DNA from: Apiotrichum sp. Y4204
Lineage: Eukaryota; Basidiomycota; Tremellomycetes; Trichosporonales; Trichosporonaceae
Reading direction: 5' to 3'
DNA: 64,000 nt
Assembly: GCA_025531455.1 (NCBI GenBank)
Contig: JAMYHL010000022.1
Span: 734,438-798,437 of the forward strand
A program made the translations under genes and the position numbers. Below are positions 12,481 through 22,618 of the stretch, in pieces. The notes under the pieces are model-generated. The model had not been told where the DNA came from, did no database searches, and was given only the letters and a program-made list of their open reading frames with translations. Position 1 is the first letter of the stretch. Every line of letters begins with the position of its first letter.

Positions 12481-12527
12481 AAAATCCACCACCTAAAATG
12501 GTCAGCCTGATATGGTTGGTGGATTTT
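12481..12527. repeat. Inverted repeat with 11-bp perfect arms
   Basis: AAAATCCACCA (12481-12491) is the exact reverse complement of TGGTGGATTTT (12517-12527), with a 25-base spacer. It lies mid-way between the SNF7 and MAD2 start codons. Confidence 0.85.
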
Positions 12528-12645
12528 GTTTATTTTGCTTCCGTTGCCGCTCGAGAACCATAACCCAGACCTGACGTGAGTGACTTCACAGACAGATATC
12601 AAAACAACCACCCAGTTGCTTTTGAGCCTCTTCTCAATCCTATTC

Positions 12646-12668
12646 CTCTCTCTCTCTCTCTCTCTCTC
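12646..12668. repeat. (CT)n microsatellite in MAD2 leader
   Basis: An uninterrupted CT dinucleotide run ending about 20 bases before the MAD2 ATG. Confidence 0.9.
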
Positions 12669-12688
12669 CCCTTCACACTCCCCTCACA

Positions 12689-13620
12689 ATGGCAACAAAA
12701 CAGGCGACACGCCAAAATCAGGCGATTACGCTCAAGGGCTCCGTGGCGATCATCACCGAGTTCTTCGAGTACGGCGTCAACAGCATCCTCTACCAACGCG
12801 GCGTGTATCCCTCCGATGATTTCCAGTGAGTTTAGGGTGGAGGAGCAGCGGGTGGAGAGGCATTTGACAAGACCTGGGTGGCGCAATCTGAACTGCACTA
12901 CCCATGATAACATTGTCCACTTCTCTTTTCTCAAATGAGCCTCACTCACACGCAGTATGGTCAAGAAATACGGCCTCCCGATGCTTGTCACGTCGGATGA
13001 CGGGCTGCAAGAGTACATCAAGACGATTCTGCAACAAGTCCACGGTGAGTATGGGATGAAGGGTTCGATGTGCCCCGAGTATCACCCGGCAACATACCAT
13101 GTGCTCACACGCAGACTGGCTCTTGTCAGGCAACCTGAGCCGCCTGGTGCTGGCGATCAAGTCAGTCGAGACGGACGAGACGCTCGAGCGCTGGCAGTTT
13201 GACATCTACAACGAGGACGCAACGAACGCCGCAGGTGATGGACCCCTGCCTGGAGGTCTGCCTGCGAGGGCGCAGCGCAAAAACAAAACGGAGAAGGAGG
13301 TCCAGGGCGAGATTCGCGAGATCATGAAGCAGATCACGAGCAGCGTCACCTTCCTCCCCATATTGGACGAGCCATGTGAGTGTGGGCGCGCAGCTACATT
13401 GCAATCAAGTTGAGCTGCGAGACATTCCTACTGACACACAGGCACATTCACTATCCTCGCTTACACAAATGACTCCCCCGATGACGCCGTTCCCGCTACG
13501 TGGGGCGACGCCGACCCGCATCTCATCGACCGCGGCAAGGTCGAGCAGGTGCGCCTCCGCAGCTTTAGCACCAACGTGCACTCGCTCGAGGCCATGGTTA
13601 CGTACCGCGTTGGAGAGTAG
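12689..13620 (+). CDS. MAD2: Spindle assembly checkpoint protein Mad2 (HORMA domain)
   Basis: Mad2 binds Mad1 and Cdc20 to restrain the anaphase-promoting complex until kinetochores are attached. Exons are 12689-12825, 12956-13044, 13115-13375 and 13442-13620 (221 aa). The whole protein is one HORMA domain. ITLKGSVAIITEFFEYGVNS and YQRGVYPSDDF are followed by VKKYGLPMLVTSDDGLQEYI, a block ending in ERWQFDIYN, then ITSSVTFLPILDEPCTFTIL. The C-terminal safety-belt segment is VEQVRLRSFSTNVHSLEAMV with the final strand TYRVGE. Length and blocks agree with Mad2 across eukaryotes. There is a basic, lysine-containing insert (QRKNKTEKEVQGEIREI) where other Mad2 proteins also vary. Confidence 0.96.
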
Positions 13621-13863
13621 GCGGATGACTATAGAGGGTTAGGATTGGGCCTCATTGTATATATATTACGCAGATCATAGACACTACAGTGGCGGCGACT
13701 CTCGGTTCTGCACTGATTGGCGTTTCAGAAAAGCTGACCCAGTGGCCTGTATAGAAGTAACCTGACTCTAACTCCTAACATCATGAAGAAAGTGCAATGC
13801 ATTGGGTATCATCCGCTCTCCCAAAATCTGCACATCCTCTTACATCTGTCGGGTCAGCCACAA

Positions 13864-15406
13864 TCAGGACTCGGTACCCACCATCTTGCCAGCAGCGCCG
13901 CCGAAGCCATCGTACTCCTTGCCCTTGAGGTGCTTGCTGCCTGTGAAAATGGCCGCGTCAATCAATGACGCAACGGTGAGCACACCGCCAATAATAGCGC
14001 AGGTTCTGGGCTGTCAGCTTAACCTAACGGGAGAACAAAAGCTACGCACGAGGTGACAAAGTGCGCGAACGGCTGGCGGGTCTCCATGTGGATGACCTTC
14101 ATGGGCGAGATCTCGTAGTTCACAAATAGGCCGGGAATAGGGTTGGTGCTGTGCGTCGTGATGTGGCCGCGCTCGTCGCGGGTAGGCATCATGCCGTGCG
14201 AGAGGTCGCGCTCAAACTGCGTCGCCGAGTACTGGTTGGACGGAATCTCGTCGCCGTTGAGCTGGACGAACGAGGTCGAAACGACCTTGGTAAAGTACTG
14301 GAACATGTAGTTTCCGTCTTCTGTCTGTCAGCGGGTGTGCTAAAAGGAAGAAGCTACCCACCGTTCTGGCGATGATTGTCCGTCGAGCTCAGCGGGTCGA
14401 CGATCGCGAGCTGGCGGCGGAACTTGTTCTCGCGGCGCTCCATCTCGTCCTTGACCTTCGCGGCGTGGTCGTGAGCAAAGTGCCACTTGTGGATCGTGTG
14501 GCCAAAGTCGTGGTGCTGGTTGCCCTTGAGGTACGGCACGAGCTCGTGGATGTTCATTCCGTGGCGCATGAAGGTCGCGCCGTGCGAGAACTGGACGTTG
14601 CCAATGACCTTGTTGACGAGGATGCGGCCGGCGACGCGGCACCCCTCGGCGTTCTGCGCGACCATCTTCTCGGTCCAGCCCTCGGACACGCACTGCTCCA
14701 TGCTGTCCGGGTCGTGGAAGCTCCACCCCTGGCGGACGTACGCCTCGCGCACCTCGTCACACGTGTTGCAGCACCCGCTCTCCGGGGGCGTCGCGCCATA
14801 ACATGATCCACAGTAGTTCGGGTCTTTGCCAACAGCCGCACGCTCAGCGTCGCCCTTGAGCTGGCCGACCTTTTCGGACGAAATCTCCTGCCCGTCGGGA
14901 GTCAGACGCGTTTTCATGATATTGTGCGACAGGTCGCTCTGGCGCTCGCCCGAAATGTCCATCACGTCGATCGAGAGCACTGCCGTCAGCTCCAGTTAGC
15001 AGCTGTACCCACGAGAACACGGCACACGGGGGAATGAGACGTCCATCTCAATGACCAACTTCTCGCCCCGCGAGCGGTCGACGACAATGGACGGCTCGAT
15101 CCGGATCCGCCGGTAGTCGATGAACTCGATTAGGACCGACGCGAGGATGATGGAGAACGAGATGAGCGTCACTGAGAGTAAGCTCGGCCGAAACGTATCA
15201 AAGCTTACAGAAAGCACCGGTGCGTGTCCTGATTTTGACATCTTCCATCGTCTGTGGGTGAGCTCCGCACTTCGACATGACGACAGCGGCCGTGGCGCGC
15301 ATCGGTTGGTGCTGGACGCGTCTCGCCCACTACACTCGGCTGCGGCACTTACCTTCCCAAAGGCATCCATGCCCTGGAAGGCGCCCATGAATCCGTTCCG
15401 TCCCAT
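13864..15406 (-). CDS. ERV46: ER-Golgi cargo receptor Erv46/ERGIC3
   Basis: Erv46 pairs with Erv41 and cycles in COPII and COPI vesicles to retrieve or carry cargo. Minus-strand exons are 15406-15353, 15251-15209, 15171-15013, 14979-14362, 14320-14050 and 14005-13864 (428 aa). The first membrane segment is in ITLISFSIILASVLIEFIDY-like sequence near residue 40. The lumenal domain follows, with the diagnostic PCSLLSIDVMDISGERQ, a Cys-rich block (YCGSCYGATP, GCCNTCDEVREAY) and GCRVAGRILVNKVIGNVQFS. The second membrane segment comes after PFAHFVTSTCAIIGGVLTVA, followed by a short cytosolic tail. The family normally has two TM segments near the ends and paired lumenal cysteines; both are present. 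The gene is divergent from CCT1 and convergent with MAD2. Confidence 0.94.
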
Positions 15407-15991
15407 CGTGAGGTCGTGGGTGTGAGCCGTGCTTGTGAAGGAGTGGAGAGGAATGAAGTGGTCAGTGTTCCGGCGACATCGCTCGTCTTGTTCCGCGTTT
15501 CGGTTTTGCTGTCGTCCACGTCGTTAATGTTATCAATCTGGCGCGGCACAGCGCATTCAGGGTCCCCAAGGAGAAGACAAGGATCGGCGGTGTGTGGAGG
15601 CCACGCATACCTCGCGTGTTATTTAGTTTTGATCACGTGAATTCAATGTGCCAGGTGTGATCTGCATGGTCTCCACGCTGATCCATTCTTTCGTTGTTTC
15701 CATTTCATCTAGCACAATCTGCTCCCGACCACAGCAGCAGCATCTCTGGCAGTGCACGTCGCTCGTCAACGCGTCGTCGCCGCCCGAGATGTTGGAAACA
15801 GTTGGAAACAGACAGCAGCAGCAGCAGCGACATCTCCACACCTCTGCTCCCAATAATTTCTAACACCTTCCACCGCCCTCATCTCGCCTCTTACTACTCT
15901 CCGGCAGATTATCGGCGACCCGAAAAGCGTACCACACGCACATATCGGGAACAACACTCTTAATCACTCCAAGATCGAAACGTAGCGCAAA
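15407..15991. promoter_or_regulatory. Divergent promoter ERV46 / CCT1
   Basis: A 585-base region between two start codons. It holds a direct tandem GTTGGAAACA x2 at 15791-15810, followed at once by a CAG/GCA triplet run (about 15812-15829). The repeated GGAAAC could be part of a degenerate heat-shock-type element, which would suit a chaperonin gene, but spacing is not canonical. Confidence 0.45.
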
Positions 15992-17921
15992 ATGGCGGCT
16001 TCCATGTACCAGCGCGACCCCCGTGCTGTGAGTCGACGAGACGTGATGGGGATACTCGCGACGACCGCATACTCACTATCCAGGGCCTCTTCCTCGGCGG
16101 CACGCGTGTGAGCGGAAAGGAGGTGCGCGACCAGAATGGTGAGTGCTCCACGCTCCACGCCGCGAGGGATGCTCATGTATAGTCACTGCTTGCTCGTCGG
16201 TCGGCAACATTCTCAAGTCTTCCCTTGGACCTGTTGGGTATGTTGTTGTGTTGTGCTGCTAGAACTCCTTGGACCTTAGCAGCATCTGCCGACTGACATG
16301 CTAACGACAGTCTCGACAAGATGCTCGTCGACAACGTTGGTGACATGGTCATCACCAACGACGGCGCGACCATTCTCTCCCTTCTCGAGGTCCAGCACCC
16401 CGCTGTACGTCTTTCGTCCGGGCCCGGATGCAGCTAACCCACTAGGCCCGTATCCTTGTCTCGCTCGCGACCCAGCAGGACAAGGAGGTCGGTGACGGCA
16501 CGACGTCCGTTGTCCTCCTTGCTGCCGAGCTCCTCCGCCGGGCAAATGAGCTCGTCCACAACAAGATCCACCCCACCACCGTTATCGCCGGTTACCGTCT
16601 TGCGTGCAAGGAGGCGTGCCGCTTCATGGCTGACCAGATGTCCACCAAGGTCGACAAGCTCGGCCGCGAGGCGCTTATCAACGTCGCCAAGACGTCCATG
16701 AGCTCCAAGATTATCTCTGCGTGAGTTGGATGTGGCTGACATGCGACTAACTCGCTCAGTGATGACGACTTCTTCGCACCCCTTGCCGTTGATGCCATGC
16801 TGGCAGTCAAGACTGTCAATGCTCGCGGCGAGAAGAAGTACCCTGTCAAGGCTGTCAACGTGCTCAAGGCTCACGGCAAGTCGGCTCGCGAGTCCTTCAT
16901 GGTCAACGGCTACGCGCTCAACTGCACCGTCGCGTCGCAGGCGATGAAGACGCGCATCCAGAATGCCAAGATTGCCTGTCTCGACATCAACCTCGCCAAG
17001 CAGCGCATGCACCTCGGCGTCCACATCACCATTGACGACCCCGAGCAGCTCGAGGCCATCCGCGCCCGCGAGTCGGAGATTACGCTCGAGCGCGTGCGCA
17101 AGATTCTGGCGACGGGCGCCAACGTCATCCTTACCACCAAGGGTATCGACGACCTGGTGCTCAAGGAGTTTGTCGAGGCCGGCGCGATGGCCGTCCGCCG
17201 CTGCCGCAAGGAGGACCTGCGGCGTATCGCCAAGGCGACTGGCGCCACCCTTGTGTCGTCGCTTGCCAACCTCGAGGGTGAGGAGACCTTTGAGGCTTCA
17301 TCGCTTGGTACCGCCGAGGAGGTCGTTCAGGAGCGTATTTCGGACGACGAGCTTATCCTCGTGCGCGGAACAAAGGTCGTCAACTCGGCTTCCATCATCC
17401 TCCGCGGTGCCAACGACTACATGCTCGACGAGATGGAGCGTGCTCTCCACGACGCACTGAGCATTATCAAGCGCACACTGGAGTCGGGCTCGGTCGTTCC
17501 CGGTGGTGGTGCCGTCGAGACCGCGCTGTCGATCTACCTGGAGAACTACGCTACGACGCTGGGCTCTCGCGAGCAGCTGGCCATCGCCGAGTTTGCCGCT
17601 GCGCTTTTAACGATCCCGAAGACGCTGGCGATGAACGCAGCCAAGGACTCGACCGACCTCGTCGCCAAGCTGCGCGCATACCACAACGCCGCGCAGCAGG
17701 CCGCTCCCGGGGACCCGAAGCGCGCGCTCATCTACTACGGCCTCGACCTGCTCAACGGCGAGGTAGTCGACAACCGCGCGGCGGGCGTGCTCGAGCCGAC
17801 CATGTCTAAGATTAAGAGCCTCAAGTCGGCGCTCGAGGCCGCCACTTCTCTGCTCCGCATCGACGACTCGATCACCGTCCAGCCGGAGCAGAAGCAGGAG
17901 GAGGACCCCCATGGGCACTAG
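15992..17921 (+). CDS. CCT1: CCT/TRiC chaperonin subunit alpha
   Basis: This is one of eight subunits of the cytosolic chaperonin that folds actin and tubulin. Exons are 15992-16027, 16084-16138, 16183-16237, 16311-16404, 16446-16720 and 16760-17921 (558 aa, normal for the family). Group II chaperonin motifs are intact. They include [19 protein letters not shown] with [20 protein letters not shown], the ATP-binding [31 protein letters not shown] in the apical part, and the C-terminal nucleotide-contact [15 protein letters not shown] with [10 protein letters not shown]. The alpha subunit is indicated by the N-terminal [15 protein letters not shown] and overall match to TCP1-alpha. Introns cluster at the 5' end, with one long 3' exon. 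Confidence 0.95.
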
Positions 17922-18640
17922 TTAGAGGAGGATGGCCGGAGTGGGATTCGTATATAAGTAGATGATCATTGCATTCGGTTGGCTCTAGATTCTGGTGCAG
18001 GCCTTAACAGGAGAATTGGATACAGGGTAGGTGTACTCGTTAACTACTCATGGTTCCCCTAGTTTCGATCGTGAAAGTGACGATGTTCTGCTGGTACCGT
18101 TGTGTACTGTAGGACATCTCTTGATGCAATCACCGCACATACATGGCACTCGTCCCTTCAAATAGCAGCAAAGGCGCGCTACACAAGATGCACAATCTTC
18201 TGTTCGTTTTCTGACCAGGACATCCATTGATACTGTTGCTCCACAGACTCCGCCACTGATGTACTCTCGTACTTCTCATTCATACATTCCATGTTCTCAT
18301 GATGCCAAAGTTCACAACTAATTCAACGTGGTGCGAAATGAGATTCGGGCATATGGGCATAGGCGGGCATGTCCTCCACATGGCCGTCACGGCCGTCATG
18401 TTAACATGCTACCGATCATGCTCTACGGCAAAGGGCACGTGGTTAACCACAAAGTTCCACAGTCTGGGCCTTCACCACTCTCCGAAAATGCTCAAACGGA
18501 CTCTGTTCTGCGACTCGATTCTGGCTATGACACAATGCATTCTCACACGAACTCAATGCGAAATGGGTGTGACCGCGCTGGCACACGACCCCGAAACTTC
18601 TCTGGTGTCTGATTTTACTGTACGGCTCATCTCTAGAAAT
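17922..18640. other. Convergent interval CCT1 / HSP90
   Basis: About 720 bases between two stop codons that should hold both 3' UTRs. It includes a perfect 12-bp palindrome CATGTTAACATG (18397-18408), next to a near-palindromic GGCCGTCACGGCCGT stretch. No gene is seen. Confidence 0.5.
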
Positions 18641-20812
18641 TTAGTCAACCTCCTCCATGGAGCCACCGGCCTCCTCGAGAGCCGGGGTCGAGTCGGCGGC
18701 AGCGGGCTCGGGGGCACCGACGTCGTCGGCGTCGATGGACAGGCCAAGCGAGATCATGCGGTTGATGCGCGAGGCGAAGTCCTGGGGGTTGTTGAGGGTG
18801 AAGCCCGAGGTGAGGAGGGCAGTCTCGAAGAGGAGGACGGTGAGGTCGCGGACGGTCTTGTCCGACTTGTCCTCGGCGACCTTTGTGCGGAGCTCCTTGA
18901 TGATCGGGTGGTGGGGGTTGAGCTCGAGGGTCTTCTTCGAGGCCATGTACGAGGACATGGACGAGTCACGGAGGGCCTGGGCCTTCATGATACGCTCCAT
19001 GTTGGACGACCAGCCGAACTGGCCAGTGACGAGAACACAGGGCGAGTCGTAGATACGGTTGGAGACGACAACCTTCTCGACCTTGTCACCGAGAGTCTCC
19101 TTGATGGCGGAGCAGAGGCCCTCGAACTCCTTGGCCTCCTTCTCACGCTCCTCCTTCTCCTCGGGGGTCTCCTCGAGCTCGAGGCCCTCCTTGGAGACAC
19201 AGACGAGCTTCTTGCCGTCGAACTCCTTGAGCTGGGTAACGGCGTACTCGTCAATGGGGTCGACAAGGAGAAGAACCTCGAAGCCCTTCTTCTTGAGGAC
19301 CTCAAGGAAGGGAGAGTCCTTGACGGCCTCGAGGGACTCGCCGGTGAGGTAGTAGATCGACTTCTGGACCTCGGGCATGCGGGTGATGTAGTCCTTGAGC
19401 GAGGTCATCTCGTCAACCGACTTGGTCGAGTGGAAGCGGAGGAACTCGGCGAGCTTGTTGCGGTTGGCAGCGTCCTCGTGGATACCGAGCTTGATGTTCT
19501 TGCCGAAGGCGGCGTAGAACTTGTCAAAGGCCTCCTTGTCCTCGGCGATCTCGGAGATGAGCTCCATGGTCTTCTTGACAAGGTTCTTGCGGATGACCTT
19601 GAGAATCTTGTTCTGCTGGAGGGTCTCACGCGAGATGTTGAGGGGAAGGTCCTCCGAGTCGACGACACCGACAACGAAGTTGAGGTACTCGGGCATAAGC
19701 TCGTCGTTGTCCTCAGTGATGAAGACACGGCGGACGTAGAGCTTGATGTTGTGGCGCTTCTTCTTGGTCTCGAAGAGGTCGAAGGGAGCACGCTTGGGGA
19801 TGTAGAGGATAGCCTTGAACTCGAGCTGGCCCTCAACCGAGAAGTGCTTGACGGCAAGGTCGTCCTCCCAGTCGTTGGAGATGGACTTGTAGAAGGCAGA
19901 GTACTCCTCCTTGGTGACGTCGGCGGGGTTACGGGTCCAGATGGGCTTCTGCTTGTTGAGCTCCTCGTTCTCGGTGGTCGTCTCCTTGACCATCTTCATC
20001 TTCTTCTTCTTCGAAGACTCCTCGTCCTCAACCTCCTCAATCTTCGAGTCGGAGTCCTTGACCTCCTCGTCCTCGGGAACCTCCTTCTCGACCTCCTTGG
20101 TGACGACAAGCTGGATGGGGTACGAGATGAACTCGGAGTGCTTCTTGACGATCTCACGGATGCGCTTCTCCTCGAGGAACTCCTTGAGGTCCTCCTTGAT
20201 GAAGAGCTTCATCGAAGTACCACGGCCGAGGCGGGGGCCAGTGGTGTCCTCGGTGATGGTGAAGGTGCCGCCAGCGGCCGACTCCCAGATGTACTGCTCG
20301 TCGTCGTTGTGCTTGGTGGTGACCTGGACCTTCTCGGCAACGAGGTAGGACGAGTAGAAACCGACACCGAACTGACCGATCATCGAGATGTCAGCACCCG
20401 ACGAGAGGGCCTCCATGAAGGTCTTGGTGCCCGAGTTGGCGATGGTACCAAGGTTGTTGACGAGGTCGGCCTTGGTCATACCGATACCAGTGTCGCGGAT
20501 GGTGAGGGTGCCCTCCTCCTTGTTAGGAATGATGCGGATGTAGAGCTCCTTCTCGGTGTCGAGGACGGACGGGTCCGAGATGGACTGGAAGCGGAGCTTG
20601 TCAAGAGCATCTGTACGGTGTTAGTAATCATGTACGATTTGATTTCTCCATCGAGCTGGAGACTCGTTCTGAGACTCACCGGAAGAGTTCGAGATCAGTT
20701 CACGAAGGAAAATCTCCTTATTGCTGTAGAAGGTGTTGATGATAAGGTCGAGCAGCTGGGAGATCTCGGCCTGGAAGCCGTAGGTCTCGGTTTTGGGAGC
20801 AGCGGAAGACAT
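18641..20812 (-). CDS. HSP90: Cytosolic heat-shock protein Hsp90
   Basis: This is an ATP-dependent chaperone of kinases, steroid-receptor-like clients and transcription factors. Two minus-strand exons, 20812-20680 and 20610-18641, give 700 aa. The N-terminal ATPase domain has [35 protein letters not shown], the nucleotide-site [19 protein letters not shown] and [18 protein letters not shown] charged linker ([12 protein letters not shown]) precedes the middle domain, with [20 protein letters not shown] and the catalytic-loop [19 protein letters not shown]. The protein ends in MEEVD, the TPR co-chaperone docking signal of cytosolic Hsp90. The antisense strand is open for most of the gene purely because of codon bias. 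The promoter has a heat-shock element (see 21266). Confidence 0.97.
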
Positions 20813-21265
20813 GATTTCTAGATTCTGGACTCTGTCAGTACGATGATCATGACATTGGGGGATGAGCAGCGCCGACTGCCAGCTTGCAGGACGGGAGATG
20901 ATGGGGGTGGGGTGATGTGAGCGCGTGGCAGGCGCTTTGCGACGCTCCACAACACCTCTGCCGACCACACCACCGATTCCTCATCATCCGCGAGCTTGAC
21001 CGCGCCGTCGGTCGTCTGCTGTGTACTCACAAAGTGCGTGTAGGATGAAGATGAGATTGAGGAAGGATAAACTACTTTTGCTAGACCAAAAAGGAGAAGC
21101 AAGTTGCGGAGGGAGACAATGTCCTTTTAACTAACATTGACCTCGTCGACCCCATCCTCGACCGGTGCTGCTGGCGCGTCTGCGGGGGACATGCTGGCTG
21201 GCGCGGGTGGACACTTGCAGGTGCTGGCTGATGCTGGCTGGTGCTGGCTGGTCCGCTGGCAATCT

Positions 21266-21275
21266 GGAACGTTCC
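21266..21275. promoter_or_regulatory. Heat-shock element
   Basis: GGAACGTTCC contains the inverted nGAAnnTTCn pair recognised by heat-shock factor. It lies about 455 bases upstream of the HSP90 ATG. A further GGAA follows two bases out of the ideal 5-bp phase. The site match is seen; HSF binding is inferred. Confidence 0.6.
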
Positions 21276-22240
21276 ACGGAAAAGTAGACCACCGTACAAA
21301 CAATCCCACCGTACACCGTGGACTTTTTTTTTTTTACTCCCGTTTCTCCAGCCAGGACGGTCAGAGCCAGAATCTTCTTCAGCCGCGTGGAGCTACGTCA
21401 TTCCATGTACGCCCTTTGGTGCACAAGCGGTGATGATCACCCTTTCACAGCCCGCCAGCCGGCCAAGCTGCAAAGATTGAGCCGGATATCCATTTTTGGC
21501 TGGCTGGCTGGAGGCAGCCGGGGTGCTGGCGGGGGGGGGGCGCCACTTGAAGCTTCTGGGCGGTGGACGCTCACGGTGGATCCAGTATCATCTGCCTTCC
21601 CTGTGGATGTCGAACATCCGGAAGTGATCTGCAACCTGCGACACGATCTGCGACATGTTACACCAGACTAGCCTAGTGGAACAAAGTGAACAACGTGCTG
21701 GCAGCTGGAAGCTAATCGGCGCGAACCGTAGTCCTCTCTGGCACGAGTGAATGGCGAATCGAGCGGTCCGAACGCGCGAACGGGTTAACGCGTGGTACTG
21801 ACGATAGCGTGTGGAGCACGTGGACATCCTCCCCCAACAGGCAACAGGAGGCCCACAGGATATCAAGAGATCAAGAGCTCTTGCCAGACGTTCTGAAGCA
21901 GATGAGGCAGATCATCACCATCACTCCCTAACATTCGATAAGGTCAGTTAGGGCCTGGACGAGATCTGGATCTGCAATAGTGTCTTGTATTGGTTAACGA
22001 GGCTTTTGTGGACGCTATCGCTATAGGACTTCCAAGAACGCCACTCGGCAACTGCCTCGATATATACCTCTCTCCCAGCTTTGAGTCTATGCTCGGCAAA
22101 CGGCGGCTGATATGGAACGCGCAGTAGTGTAGTGGCATCACGGTGCCCCTCTCGAGCACGATGCTCGTTGTTGTGGGGCAAGGCGAAGCTGAGACTAGAC
22201 TGGGAGTGCATGAAGACTAGGATAATTTAGTCAAAGTGCT

Positions 22241-22367
22241 ATTCCCGTTCAGTGCCCAGCCAGTCGGTGTAATTGTGAAATGGTGTTTGTAAATGAACCA
22301 GAGGTATTCCCGTGATTTTTGGCCTGCGTGGCCAGCATTCCCGTTCTGGCCGCCACCGAACGGGAAT
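22241..22367. promoter_or_regulatory. Cluster of ATTCCCGTTC elements in the galactose-gene promoter
   Basis: Exact ATTCCCGTTC occurs at 22241-22250 and 22337-22346. The exact reverse complement GAACGGGAAT is at 22358-22367, and a variant ATTCCCGTG at 22306-22314. The last two exact copies form a perfect 10-bp inverted repeat with an 11-base spacer. All four lie 250-380 bases upstream of the ATG at 22619. The arrangement looks like a multi-copy upstream activating element, but no known regulator is assigned. Confidence 0.55.
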
Positions 22368-22618
22368 CTTGTCACACCGAATGTCATATATCGCAACCAT
22401 CCAAGTCGCCGATCGCCGAGACCGGCGAACAGTCCGGTGCCTACAGTGTGCATACGGTTCATGTTCGCGGAGCAACTGCGCCGAGACAACCCACAACCAC
22501 ACCACTGAGCGCGCTACTCCACGCCGAAGCCATAAAACTATGCATTAAAAAGACCACCAACACCTGGTTCTTTCCCACGTTCCCCCATCCCCTCCCTCCC
22601 CTTCTTGCTTGCACTACC

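Larger units (their letters stand above)
12223..12688. promoter_or_regulatory. Bidirectional promoter SNF7 / MAD2
   Basis: A 466-base divergent intergenic region between two start codons. It contains an inverted repeat (arms 12481-12491 and 12517-12527) and a CT dinucleotide run at 12646-12668 just upstream of the MAD2 ATG, typical of a pyrimidine-rich fungal leader. Bound factors cannot be read from the sequence. Confidence 0.7.
20813..22618. other. Divergent region HSP90 / GALT-galactokinase
   Basis: About 1.8 kb between two start codons. The HSP90 side contains a perfect heat-shock element, GCTGGCTGGTG-type tandem repeats (about 21190-21260) and a 12-T run (21324-21335). The middle holds a G run near 21530. 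The galactose-gene side holds four ATTCCCGTTC-like elements (22241-22367). No protein-coding gene is recognised. Confidence 0.6.

Noticed and set aside
18299..20821. An 840-codon open frame on the plus strand opposite HSP90.
   Set aside because: It mirrors the HSP90 exon on the other strand. Strong codon bias removes stops from the antisense frame, and the translation is a low-complexity Leu/Glu/Val/Asp repeat with no family features.
22112..22160. A TAGTGTAGTGGCATCAC stretch resembling the 5' half of a tRNA-Glu.
   Set aside because: There is no B box downstream and no matching acceptor stem.
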